A stretch of 64,000 nt of DNA from JACNIV01 sp965370415 (GTDB lineage Bacteria; Cloacimonadota; Cloacimonadia; Cloacimonadales; TCS61): NCBI GenBank assembly GCA_965370415.1, contig CBDUTJ010000005.1, positions 1 to 64,000 of the forward strand, written 5' to 3'. Below the pieces are notes generated by a model. It did no database searches and had not been told where the DNA came from. It saw only the letters and a list, made by a program, of their open reading frames with translations. The number at the start of each line of letters is the position of its first letter. Positions within the stretch are counted from its first letter, which is position 1. Positions 1-8,449 of the stretch are shown in pieces. The position numbers were made by a program, and so were the translations under genes.

Positions 1-2756
1 GTATCTATCGCGGTATTACAACTGATTCTCTTTTTTTTATTGGAAAGATCGATGTTAACGTAAAAACCGGTGTTCTGGGTGATGTGATGTATTACTACGA
101 CACCGACTACAATTATTTCCTGGATACACAAGCCAAGGGAAAATTGAAAAAAGAAAAAGGACAGAAAAAAGATGGCTCTTTATATCGTAGATATCCTCGC
201 GATGTCAGTATTGTAGGTCCACAACTTGAGCATTACGACATTCTGGGCGTAATTCCCGAGAAGGATTATTATTACCATAACGAGAAAATAGAAGTTGTAA
301 CAGAAACCGACACAACTGTTTATGCCGGGCTAAAATTACACGAATTTTCGGGGATGTACAAGAAGCTTATTGCCGACCATGTGTATTACTATTCTGTGGT
401 GGCAGTTAGTGAATCACGATACTATTACCAGCACGCTGAACTTGCTGTCGGTATACCCCGAGAGAATACTCCGGAAAAAACTGACCGGTTCTATGCTGTT
501 TTTGTAGAAAACGTCTCAAGATTGCAGTTTGAATGGAAATTGGCAATTTTTGCTGATGACCATTTGGATCACAATGTTTATATGCTTCACAAAAAAGATT
601 TTGACAAATTCAATAAATACGTAGATGAACAGATCTGGAAAGAATTGAATGACATCGCTGTGAAGGAAGATTCTACTTTGACAGTTTATACACAAAAAAG
701 CGAAAATCCAGCTGAACTCATCTTTGCCAGATATTGTGGTTATCCATATACTCCATCCAAAACAGCATCTGTTAACATTGCAGAAGGCAAAATAGTTAAT
801 GAAGATAGAGACATCGATGTAAAGATCAATGTAGAAAACATTGAAGATTATCTTTTCGTATTTTCTTTTACTGACCGGGCAGGATATGAAACTTTCTCTG
901 ATGTTGTCAGCGCCAATTCTACTACAACCGACCAACTTCCAACCGTACCTCCTTTCATGATCATCGACCGTGAAAATGATAAAGGTGATTACAATAGGGT
1001 AATGTGGGGTAAGCCTGTTGTTTATCTCACAAATTCTACCTACTTGAATGAGAAGAAAACACATCTTCAGGTGAATTACGATTTTAAAACCAATAAAAAT
1101 TATAAAGTAAGGAATATCTTTTTCAAAGTGATCGACGAAGAAGGAAAAGAAATAGCTTATGTAAATGAATACTATCAAGATTTCAAGATCAAGATCAAAC
1201 TTCCTGAAAATGGAAATGAGATGAATACACTCTTCTTTGAGATGACATTCAAATGTAATAATGATGTTGGAGAAGACTACGTTCTAACTCAAACTCTGCA
1301 GTACAATGAACAGACGCAATCACTGGCTCCGGGTGACCTGTATCTTGGAGATGAGAATGTGAATGAATGGGAATATCACATTTATAAACGCAATTACACA
1401 GATGAAGAATTCCGCCTTTCCAAGAAAGTAGCCGGAACGCAGAGAGAGGTTTTCGATAATATTCGTTATAAGAATGTTCACTTTAAAATCGTAAAGCATT
1501 TTGATGATGAGAAAAACCTCTTTCTCGTTAGACCTGCTTTTTCAGTGAGGATGGATGATGAGAAAAAGGCAACTATAGCTTCTAATCTTTATCCGGAGGA
1601 ATTTGAAAAAACGATTTTGCGAAACGAGGATGAACTGGCAAAAAGCATAGCCAGTAAAGATACATTAGAAACCGAGGATGAGATAAAGAATGCCGACGAT
1701 GCTATAGAATATTATTCAAAACAGATCGAACTCATGAAAAATCATCCTATCCAAAAAGTTGCTGCCAGCTTCAATAATCCTAAAGAACGAATTAGGTTCC
1801 TCGATAAATCACGTCATTATGCCAAGAACAGTTTTGAATACAAGATAGTTAAAAGCAACGGCAAAGGATTCTTCACCGAAACAAACATCTACATTAGAGA
1901 AGGTGCAGAACCGGTTAGCGATGAAAATATTTACCTTACTTCTTATACAGGGAATGGTATCGATCACTTTTTCCCCCGCTCCAACTGGTTTAATTTGGAT
2001 ATGATACCGGCTGTTATCGCTGCTTTGTTGTTTGGATCCCTTGTATTTTTGTTGATAAGAAAAGCAAAAAAAGGACATGACTTGTTCATACGTCCTATTG
2101 CCGGTATTCAGGAGATCGATAATGCTATCGGTCGAGCTACAGAAATGGGTAAGCCCATTCTCTTTGTTCCGGGTACTTCCGGTATTGGCGATGTAGCAAC
2201 ACTGGCCGGTCTGGCAATTCTTGGTAAAGTGGCTAAGAAAGCCGCTGAATATGATACTAAAATATTAGTTCCTGTACGTGACTACCTGGTTCTTCCCGTA
2301 GCACAGGAAATAGTAAAAGAAGCGCATTACGAAGCAGGAAGACCCGATACTTATGACAAAGGCAGTGTATTCTTCATTACCACTACTCAGTTTGCATTCG
2401 TTGCCGGTGTAAATGGTATTATGGTGCGCGAGAAAACAGCAACCAATTTCTATATGGGGATGTTCTGGGCAGAAGCTCTTCTTATGACAGAAACTGGCAG
2501 TTCTACCGGTGCTATTCAGATATCCGGTACAGATGCCGTTACCCAGATACCGTTCTTTATAACAACCTGCGATTACACCCTGATCGGTGAAGAACTGTAT
2601 GCAGCTTCTGCTTACATGGCAAGAGAACCTCTACAATTGGGAACATTGAAAGCAGTGGATTACCTGAAAGTGATCATCCTTTTCTTAATCATAACAGGAA
2701 CGATACTTTCAACAACGCATTTAACATTCTTGATCAATGCGTTCCCAGAGAAATAG
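1..2756 (+). CDS. DUF6754-like membrane protein with large extracytoplasmic beta-rich region, 5' end outside window
   Basis: The frame is open from the first bases of the window and reads as protein before the first possible internal start (GTG at 84), so the gene begins upstream. About 640 residues of Tyr/Asp/Lys-rich, fibronectin-like sequence precede a membrane segment (about residues 640-660 counted from position 84). After it comes a Gly/Ala-rich conserved block with FVPGTSGIGDVATLAGLAI and ILVPVRDYLVLPVAQEIV, which I recall from proteins annotated DUF6754, then a last membrane segment close to the C terminus. Function is unknown. It is the first visible member of a four-gene set with 9, 1 and 9 base gaps and AGGAGG sites, so the four products probably form one envelope complex. 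The DUF assignment is from memory. Confidence 0.8.
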   Translation, partial: IYRGITTDSLFFIGKIDVNVKTGVLGDVMYYYDTDYNYFLDTQAKGKLKKEKGQKKDGSLYRRYPRDVSIVGPQLEHYDILGVIPEKDYYYHNEKIEVVTETDTTVYAGLKLHEFSGMYKKLIADHVYYYSVVAVSESRYYYQHAELAVGIPRENTPEKTDRFYAVFVENVSRLQFEWKLAIFADDHLDHNVYMLHKKDFDKFNKYVDEQIWKELNDIAVKEDSTLTVYTQKSENPAELIFARYCGYPYTPSKTASVNIAEGKIVNEDRDIDVKINVENIEDYLFVFSFTDRAGYETFSDVVSANSTTTDQLPTVPPFMIIDRENDKGDYNRVMWGKPVVYLTNSTYLNEKKTHLQVNYDFKTNKNYKVRNIFFKVIDEEGKEIAYVNEYYQDFKIKIKLPENGNEMNTLFFEMTFKCNNDVGEDYVLTQTLQYNEQTQSLAPGDLYLGDENVNEWEYHIYKRNYTDEEFRLSKKVAGTQREVFDNIRYKNVHFKIVKHFDDEKNLFLVRPAFSVRMDDEKKATIASNLYPEEFEKTILRNEDELAKSIASKDTLETEDEIKNADDAIEYYSKQIELMKNHPIQKVAASFNNPKERIRFLDKSRHYAKNSFEYKIVKSNGKGFFTETNIYIREGAEPVSDENIYLTSYTGNGIDHFFPRSNWFNLDMIPAVIAALLFGSLVFLLIRKAKKGHDLFIRPIAGIQEIDNAIGRATEMGKPILFVPGTSGIGDVATLAGLAILGKVAKKAAEYDTKILVPVRDYLVLPVAQEIVKEAHYEAGRPDTYDKGSVFFITTTQFAFVAGVNGIMVREKTATNFYMGMFWAEALLMTETGSSTGAIQISGTDAVTQIPFFITTCDYTLIGEELYAASAYMAREPLQLGTLKAVDYLKVIILFLIITGTILSTTHLTFLINAFPEK

Positions 2757-2765
2757 GAGGAAAAA

Positions 2766-3389
2766 ATGAAACGACAAATACCACTGTTAATAGTAATTAT
2801 ACTCGGTTTTATCTTTGTAATTCATGTATTTGTACCGCATAAAGCATCAGCAGATTTTTATGACTGGTATCAAACATGGATCAAAGCAATTTCACCTTTT
2901 ATGGTGTTATTGGGTATTATGAGTTTGTTTATGGTTCATTCTACCAAAATCAAACGGAAAGTTCCAAACTGGCAATACAGTGTGATCACCCTGGCCTCAT
3001 TGATAGGAACAGGAGCTGTAGGTTTTATCTGGGGAACTCAGGCAGGTACACCATTCATGTGGCTTTTTAAAAATGTGCAAATGCCGATGGGCGCTACGAT
3101 GTTTTCACTGCTTGCTTTTTATATTGCTTCTGCAGCCTATAAAGCATTTCGTGCCCGTTCCGCAGAGGCAACTGTGCTTCTTGTAGCAGCTATCATCGTT
3201 ATGCTGGGTCAAGTTCCCATCGGGATCAAGATATCCAAGTTGATACCTGAGACATCACACTGGATTTTAAACGTTCCTAACCTGGCTGCTAAAAGAGGTA
3301 TCGCTATGGGTGTTGGTTTGGGTATGACAGCTACTTCTCTCAAAATATTGCTTGGAATTGAAAGGACATATATGGGAGGAGGTAAATAA
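2766..3389 (+). CDS. Conserved membrane protein of the DUF6754 cluster
   Basis: A 207-residue protein I do not recognise. An N-terminal hydrophobic segment (residues 5-25) ends near HKASA and could be a signal anchor. At least four further hydrophobic segments follow (about 40-57, 73-91, 105-122, 135-152), and the C-terminal part is Gly/Met-rich. The start is set by AGGAGG five bases before the ATG, overlapping the stop of the upstream gene. Position in the operon suggests an integral subunit of the same complex. Confidence 0.75.
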   Translation: MKRQIPLLIVIILGFIFVIHVFVPHKASADFYDWYQTWIKAISPFMVLLGIMSLFMVHSTKIKRKVPNWQYSVITLASLIGTGAVGFIWGTQAGTPFMWLFKNVQMPMGATMFSLLAFYIASAAYKAFRARSAEATVLLVAAIIVMLGQVPIGIKISKLIPETSHWILNVPNLAAKRGIAMGVGLGMTATSLKILLGIERTYMGGGK

Positions 3390-3390
3390 T

Positions 3391-4365
3391 ATGGCTGATA
3401 AAAAAATGAACTTCTTCGAAAAAATGCAAGCCCTGGATAGAAGATATATCTACCTGGTTGTAGCGCTTGCTATCATTATTCCTCTGCTGGTTCCATTTAA
3501 TTCCAAAACTTACGTTACCGAACCTACAGAGAATATTTACAAGAAGATCGATTCCTTCACCGGTAGGAATGACCGCGCAGTTCTACTTTGCTTCGATCAT
3601 GATGCATCTACTATGGCTGAACTGTTTCCCATGGAAGTAGCAATACTTCGTCACTGCTTTGAAAGAGATATTCAGGTATTCACGATCTGTTTCATGCCTG
3701 CTGCAAAACCACTGATGGATTATGCACTGCAAACAGCAAAAGAAGGTTATGAAGTACAGTCCGGTGTAGACTATGTAAACTTTGGTTATCGTCCCTGGGC
3801 TATACGCATACCCATCATGCTGAAAATGGGAGATGACATCTCAGAAGCTGTGGAATACGATGATGAAGGACGTAAATTGACTAACCTGCCAATTATGAAA
3901 GAGATCATGAATTACAACGAGATGAACCTGATAGTAGACTTTGCAGGTTCTGCTGCAGTTCTAAGCTGGATCACTTATGCCCGTGCAAGATTTGGAGCCA
4001 ATGTAGCTGCCGGTGTTACCGCTGTTATGGCTGCTGACAATTATATCTACCTGCAAACAGGTCAGCTTACCGGTATGTTGGGCGGACTGAAAGGTGCGGC
4101 AGAATATGAGAAGCTGGTGGATGTTTTTGCCCGTCATATGGAACCTGATGAAAATGGAGTAATGCAGCCTGCATCACGAGATTTCAGTAAAGAGATCATA
4201 AAAAACACCTGGATCAAGATGTCGGATATTAAAAACCGTATGCATAAAACAGCACGAATTGGCATGAATGCTCAAACTGTGGCTCACCTGATGATCATTG
4301 TATTTATCATTCTGGGTAACATAGGGTATTTCATTAGTAAACGTAAAAAAGATAAGGTAAACTAG
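3391..4365 (+). CDS. Bitopic membrane protein of the DUF6754 cluster
   Basis: A 324-residue protein with a membrane segment near the N terminus (about residues 18-34, ending LVPF) and another near the C terminus (MIIVFIILGNIGYFI) followed by a basic tail. Between them is a soluble alpha/beta domain with FCFDHDAST-like, FGYRPWAIRIPIMLKMGDD and LIVDFAGSAAVLSWI blocks. I chose the ATG at 3391: it follows a GGAGGAGGT site by eight bases and lies one base after the preceding stop. An upstream in-frame ATG at 3352 lies inside the neighbouring gene and has no such site. Function unknown; likely subunit of the same envelope complex. Confidence 0.75.
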   Translation: MADKKMNFFEKMQALDRRYIYLVVALAIIIPLLVPFNSKTYVTEPTENIYKKIDSFTGRNDRAVLLCFDHDASTMAELFPMEVAILRHCFERDIQVFTICFMPAAKPLMDYALQTAKEGYEVQSGVDYVNFGYRPWAIRIPIMLKMGDDISEAVEYDDEGRKLTNLPIMKEIMNYNEMNLIVDFAGSAAVLSWITYARARFGANVAAGVTAVMAADNYIYLQTGQLTGMLGGLKGAAEYEKLVDVFARHMEPDENGVMQPASRDFSKEIIKNTWIKMSDIKNRMHKTARIGMNAQTVAHLMIIVFIILGNIGYFISKRKKDKVN

Positions 4366-4374
4366 GAGGATATG

Positions 4375-4977
4375 ATGTCATTTGAAGTAATAAGCAATTT
4401 TATAGCAGCCTTCTTTACCCTGAGTATATTCTCTTTCCTGTACAAAGACAACCCGTTCTATAAGTTTGCGGAAGCTGTGTTCATTGGCGTTTCAATGGGA
4501 TATGCCATTCCTCTGATCTACCAGGATACGTTTATTCCTTTTGTGTACAGACCAATCTTTGTTGAATATAAATTTCTCATTCTCATTCCTGCACTGACAG
4601 GTTCACTCTACATCTTTCGTTTTTCAAAGAACCTTGGCTGGCTCTCCCGTTATCCCATCGCCTTTAGTATGGGTATCGTTGGTATGGGTGTGCCTCTTTC
4701 CATGCATTCTTATGTGCTGGTTCAGATGAGAAGTGCCATGCTGCCATTGGATAATATTAATTCGGCACTTATTTTCATTGGTACTGTTACTATCCTGCTC
4801 TATTTCTTCTTCTCCAAAGAACACAAAGGAGTATATGGTAAAGTTACTAATGTAGGTATCTGGTTCATGATGGTAGGATTCGGTGCTTCATTTGGATATA
4901 CAGTGATGGCTCGTATATCGCTGCTTATCGGAAGGATACAATTCCTGCTGGGTGACTGGCTGGGATTAATGAAATAA
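4375..4977 (+). CDS. Polytopic membrane protein, last gene of the DUF6754 cluster
   Basis: About 200 residues with six or seven hydrophobic segments and little soluble sequence. Two adjacent ATGs (4372 and 4375) follow AGGAGG at 4364-4369; the second gives the five-base spacing used by the gene at 2766. The site overlaps the previous stop codon, so translation is probably coupled. A strong hairpin terminator follows within 30 bases, marking the end of the operon. I do not recognise a family; role in the complex is inferred from position only. Confidence 0.7.
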   Translation: MSFEVISNFIAAFFTLSIFSFLYKDNPFYKFAEAVFIGVSMGYAIPLIYQDTFIPFVYRPIFVEYKFLILIPALTGSLYIFRFSKNLGWLSRYPIAFSMGIVGMGVPLSMHSYVLVQMRSAMLPLDNINSALIFIGTVTILLYFFFSKEHKGVYGKVTNVGIWFMMVGFGASFGYTVMARISLLIGRIQFLLGDWLGLMK

Positions 4978-5002
4978 AGAGAGTAAAGAAAATAAAACAT
5001 AA

Positions 5003-5028
5003 GCCCCGAGAAATCGGGGCTTTTTTTT
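5003..5028 (+). terminator. Rho-independent terminator of the DUF6754 operon
   Basis: A perfect 7-bp stem GCCCCGA/TCGGGGC closes a GAAA tetraloop and is followed by eight T. It ends the plus-strand operon and overlaps the stop codon of the convergent gene at 5027, so it may act in both directions. Confidence 0.93.
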
Positions 5029-6301
5029 ACATTTTTTCTAAAATTTCCGCAAGTTGTTTGGTTTGGTTTATTTTACTGTATTTTTCAATTTCTATGGAAG
5101 GTGAGAAAGCTTTTCCTGCTTGCCATTCTTGATATTTTGTTTCAATAAAATTTGTAATATCCTCTATTTTGTTATAATCGAACATCTTTCCGCATTTAGT
5201 CTCTTTAATGATTTTAGCTGCATCACCGTCTTCAGGACCAATTCCCAGAATTTCAACTCCGGAACCAAAGTATTCAAAGATTTTCCCTGGAATAATACCT
5301 TTATTGTTGGGAACATTATTGATCATAAGTAATAGCAAGGATGAATTTGTCATTTTCTCAACGGTTTCTTTATGCGAAGTATACGGATAAAATTTGATTA
5401 AGTCATTCTTGTCTTCTTTCTGCAAAATATGTTTCACATTATGATCAAATTTTCCCCGAAAATTAAACCTTATATTTTGATAGCCTTTTTCAAAAAGTTT
5501 ATTAATCCCCTTTAAAATTGAAGTAGGATTGGCTTCCAAAGCGATGGTTCCAAAATAATTTATACAAAAATACTCATGACTAATTTCTCTCTTCACATTC
5601 TCAAAATCTTCTTGGTCAAAACCATTCGTCAACATATGCATTTCTTCTTCGTTCCCAAAATCATCCAGAATTTTCTGATGAGCAGCAAGTAGTGTATCAC
5701 AATTTTTAATAGCTTTCTTTTCTAATAATTTATCTATTAATTCAGTCGATTTCCATCGTTTGATATTCTTCAGATAACCCATTTCTGTCCAGGGATCTCT
5801 GAAATCAGCTAACCATTTAATACTATATTTTTTCTTCAGCTTTAATCCAACCAGGTGAGTGGAATGTGGTGGTCCAGATGTTATTATGGCAAAATAATTA
5901 TTAATTGATAATTCCCTTTTTGCAGCCTTAAAAGCATATATATTCCATAAAATTCTCGCATCGGGAATTATAAAGTTTATTCTTGTCCAAATTAAGATTT
6001 TTTTTATCAGAGAATCTTTTTTATTGTATTTCAAACTACCATACGGAATAGATGAATTTTTACCTGTGACTTTCTTAAAGAGTTTTCCAAAAGTGGGAGT
6101 TTGTGTTTGAATAACTTTGATCCCTGCCGGGACTTCCTTACTAAGAGATTCATCAATAGCCGGATAATCACCATTTGTGGTAGTTATAACTGTAGGCTGC
6201 CAACCAGATTCGGGAAGATACTTTACGAACTTCAGCCAGCGCTGTACACCAGCCCCGCCACTGGGTGGCCAATAATAAACGATTACAAGAACTTTTTTCA
6301 T
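5027..6301 (-). CDS. Glycosyltransferase, GT4-like (group 1)
   Basis: A 424-residue GT-B type glycosyltransferase. The N terminus has the VLVIVYYWPPSGGAGVQRW block typical of GT4 enzymes that build surface polysaccharides from nucleotide sugars. The mid region has ITSGPPHSTH and LADFRDPWTE, frequent in Bacteroidetes-type relatives, and the C-terminal half carries the nucleotide-sugar region PGKIFEYFGSGVEILGIGPEDG with the conserved Glu. No signal peptide, so it acts on the cytoplasmic face. It is a lone gene, convergent with the upstream operon. Acceptor and donor sugars cannot be told from sequence. Confidence 0.85.
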   Translation of the reverse strand: MKKVLVIVYYWPPSGGAGVQRWLKFVKYLPESGWQPTVITTTNGDYPAIDESLSKEVPAGIKVIQTQTPTFGKLFKKVTGKNSSIPYGSLKYNKKDSLIKKILIWTRINFIIPDARILWNIYAFKAAKRELSINNYFAIITSGPPHSTHLVGLKLKKKYSIKWLADFRDPWTEMGYLKNIKRWKSTELIDKLLEKKAIKNCDTLLAAHQKILDDFGNEEEMHMLTNGFDQEDFENVKREISHEYFCINYFGTIALEANPTSILKGINKLFEKGYQNIRFNFRGKFDHNVKHILQKEDKNDLIKFYPYTSHKETVEKMTNSSLLLLMINNVPNNKGIIPGKIFEYFGSGVEILGIGPEDGDAAKIIKETKCGKMFDYNKIEDITNFIETKYQEWQAGKAFSPSIEIEKYSKINQTKQLAEILEKM

Positions 6302-6370
6302 TTCAATTTACCTTTGACAAACATGCAAAGGCGTTAGTTTTTGTCCAAAAAAATATTTATCAGGGCATTT

Positions 6371-6616
6371 ATGAGACCGATAGAAAGAAAGATTTTATCC
6401 AGGATCACAGACAAGGGTATCACCTTTGATGATGTACTGGAAGTCATCGATAGAACAAGTACCACTGAAATGAAAAAGAGTTTCCAGGATGATTGCCTGT
6501 TTCAATCGGATAAATATTTTACCAAAATAATTCTGAATTCACTTCTAAGATACAAACTTATCAGAAAAGACGGGAATAAATATTTTCAGATCGAGAAGAA
6601 GAAAATCGTAAAATAA
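6371..6616 (+). CDS. Small hypothetical protein
   Basis: An 81-residue charged helical protein from ATG 6371 (MRPIERKILSRITDKG); a TTG at 6341 would add ten residues. Neither has a good ribosome-binding site, so the start is open. The arrangement of short helices ending in LLRYKLIRKDGNKYFQIEKKK looks like a winged-helix fold, but no family is recognised. It sits alone between two minus-strand genes and has typical codon use for the window, which is why I keep it. Confidence 0.45.
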   Translation: MRPIERKILSRITDKGITFDDVLEVIDRTSTTEMKKSFQDDCLFQSDKYFTKIILNSLLRYKLIRKDGNKYFQIEKKKIVK

Positions 6617-6625
6617 CATAAATTT

Positions 6626-7399
6626 TCAAGAATAATTTTTTAATCCCCACTGCCTACTCACCTCATAACAGCAAATAGCAGCAGTAACGCCTACATTAAG
6701 AGAGTTCTTCCAACCTGAAACAGGAATATTTACAATTTCATCTACTATTTTCAGAACTTCCTTTGAAATTCCCAGGGCTTCATTTCCCAGTATGAGTGCA
6801 CAGGGTTTTGCAAATTCGATCTCAGCTATATTCTTTGCATTGGATGTAGTTTCCAGCGCATAGATTCTCACATTTGTTTCTTTCAATGTTCTAATAGCTT
6901 GAATTGTCGATGGGAATTGCTTCCATTCTACGAATTTGTCTGTTCCCATTGCTGTTTTTTGTACTTTAAGATTTTGGGGAGTTGCAGTGTATCCGCAAAG
7001 AACCAATTTAGATACTCCGAAACATTCCGCTGTGCGAAAGATGGAGCCTACATTAAAAGAAGAGCGCAGGTTATCCAGCACCAGGTAAAGCGGGATTTGT
7101 TTACTTTGTTTTCTTTTACCATCTTGTCTGAGGATTAAAAAATCGTCGTCTTTTATTTCCTTTCCAAACTGACGTTCAAGGGGAACAGTAAAATTCAGGA
7201 ACTCCTGTAAAGTAGATTTTAAAAAATCCTTATTTACTCTAATCCCCGCAAAATTCAAACAATTAGTAAATTCTTCCAGCATTTGACGTCTTTGCTTTTC
7301 ATCTGACCAATTCTGTTCGATCTTTCGAATAAATTCCAATAGTACTTTTTGCTGTTTTACTTGCTTGAATGACAGGAATTTGTTCTCAGAATATTGCAT
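6626..7399 (-). CDS. TrmH/SpoU-family RNA 2'-O-methyltransferase
   Basis: A 257-residue SPOUT-fold methyltransferase that transfers methyl groups from S-adenosylmethionine to ribose 2'-OH in RNA. The C-terminal half has all three SpoU motifs: LRSSFNVGSIFRTAE (motif 1, with the catalytic Arg), ALILGNEALGI (motif 2) and IPVSGWKNSLNVGVTAAI (motif 3). The first ~100 residues form a helical extension without a recognised fold. Whether the target is tRNA or rRNA cannot be decided here. Its start lies nine bases beyond the terminator of the upstream minus-strand gene, so it is probably transcribed separately. Confidence 0.88.
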   Translation of the reverse strand: MQYSENKFLSFKQVKQQKVLLEFIRKIEQNWSDEKQRRQMLEEFTNCLNFAGIRVNKDFLKSTLQEFLNFTVPLERQFGKEIKDDDFLILRQDGKRKQSKQIPLYLVLDNLRSSFNVGSIFRTAECFGVSKLVLCGYTATPQNLKVQKTAMGTDKFVEWKQFPSTIQAIRTLKETNVRIYALETTSNAKNIAEIEFAKPCALILGNEALGISKEVLKIVDEIVNIPVSGWKNSLNVGVTAAICCYEVSRQWGLKNYS

Positions 7400-7407
7400 T
7401 TGCGAAT

Positions 7408-7435
7408 AAAAAAAAGGGAGCCTTTTGCAGCTCCC
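7408..7435 (-). terminator. Rho-independent terminator after the coiled-coil protein gene
   Basis: On the minus strand a 6-bp stem GGGAGC/GCTCCC with an eight-base loop is followed by eight T. It lies seven bases after the stop of the gene at 7443-7850. Confidence 0.88.
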
Positions 7436-7442
7436 CTGTTTA

Positions 7443-7850
7443 TTATTTTTGCTCGACTTTCTTATCTTTATTTGGAGCGATTATTATTTTTTTAGGTCTA
7501 TATTTTCTTAATTCTTCCCTCAGCCTGGCGTTTTCCTTTTTCAGATGTTCATTCTCAGTCATTAATGTTACAATTTTTTTGTCTTTTGCTTTATGTCTGC
7601 TCTGTGATCCTTCAAATTGAATATGGATTTTTTTCTTTTCTTTACGCATTTTTTCATGCTCTTCTGTAAGAGTTACATAAGCTGTGTGCAATGCATCTTT
7701 CTGCTCTTTCATCTTGTGATATTCGGCTTCATAATCCATTTTCTTTTTAATTATTACACCCTTCTTCTTTTTTGTTAACTGTTCACTTTGCTGGGCTAAA
7801 AGGCAAATTGAAAAGCTCAATATCAATAATATTAAAATACCTTTTTTCAT
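7443..7850 (-). CDS. Exported coiled-coil protein
   Basis: A 135-residue protein starting MKKGILILLILSFSICLLAQ, a clear signal peptide with likely cleavage after LLA. The rest (about residues 35-115) is Lys/Glu-rich heptad sequence (MKEQKDALHTAY, ENEHLKKENARLREELRKY) typical of a periplasmic coiled coil, ending in a basic tail. The ATG at 7850 is favoured because AGGAGG lies four to five bases before it; reading frame upstream of this site is open but would place the signal peptide internally. It ends at a strong terminator. No function can be assigned. Confidence 0.7.
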   Translation of the reverse strand: MKKGILILLILSFSICLLAQQSEQLTKKKKGVIIKKKMDYEAEYHKMKEQKDALHTAYVTLTEEHEKMRKEKKKIHIQFEGSQSRHKAKDKKIVTLMTENEHLKKENARLREELRKYRPKKIIIAPNKDKKVEQK

Positions 7851-8010
7851 CATTCCTCCTTTCTCTTTGGGTTCTTCATAAATTAAATCGATTTCTCGTG
7901 TCAAATTATTTATGCCTGAAGCCGATTAATTTTATTGACAGCCAATGTAAAAAACTGAAAAATCATTTTCAGATATTCCGGATAAGAAATAAAATGGAAG
8001 CGGAGAAAAA

Positions 8011-8409
8011 ATGAAATTGGAATATAAACGAAAGATATTTGGCTATGAATGTGATATTTACGGTCACTTGAACAATGCAAATTATCTGCATCTGTATGAA
8101 GAAGCGCGGGCAGATGCCCTGGAACAAATGAACATACCGATTCGCAAATTAGCTGATATTGGCTTTCATATTTATCTCACCAATATTGAAATTAACTTTA
8201 TAAAAGGTCTCCCGCTGGAAAATATAGTTACCATCAAATCCCGTATTAACTCTATGAACCGACTTACTTCAATCTGGATCCAGGAAATATACAATAGTTC
8301 CGGGGATTTATGTAGTGTAGCAAATGTGAAAGGCGCTTTCGTAAAAAATGGGAAACCAGTTCGACTTCCCAAAGACCTATTTGAAAAGTTTAAGAAATTT
8401 TCAGAATAA
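8011..8409 (+). CDS. Acyl-CoA thioesterase, 4HBT hotdog fold (YbgC/FadM-like)
   Basis: A 132-residue single hotdog domain. The motif CDIYGHLNNANYLHLYEEAR holds the 4HBT catalytic Asp in the DxxGHxNNxxY pattern; the central strand region (IEINFIKGLPLENIVTIKSRI) also matches. Such enzymes hydrolyse acyl-CoA or acyl-ACP thioesters in the cytosol. Substrate is unknown. The ATG follows a GGAG site. It is a single plus-strand gene, convergent with mgtE, and a 12-bp palindrome (8431-8442) lies between their stops. Confidence 0.88.
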   Translation: MKLEYKRKIFGYECDIYGHLNNANYLHLYEEARADALEQMNIPIRKLADIGFHIYLTNIEINFIKGLPLENIVTIKSRINSMNRLTSIWIQEIYNSSGDLCSVANVKGAFVKNGKPVRLPKDLFEKFKKFSE

Positions 8410-8449
8410 AATGTAATATTAACATATTCTAACCTGCAGGTTCATCCTT

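Noticed and set aside
516..1178. Long open frame (220 codons) antisense to the DUF6754-like gene
   Set aside because: Composition is Phe/Ile-rich, as expected from the complement of Lys/Asp/Tyr-rich coding sequence; no ribosome-binding site.
3352..3390. Upstream start for the third gene of the DUF6754 cluster
   Set aside because: Lies inside the preceding gene, adds residues unlike a membrane protein N terminus, and the strong ribosome-binding site fits 3391.
7772..8014. 80-codon plus-strand frame before the thioesterase gene
   Set aside because: Antisense to the signal peptide region of the coiled-coil gene and lacks a ribosome-binding site at its start.
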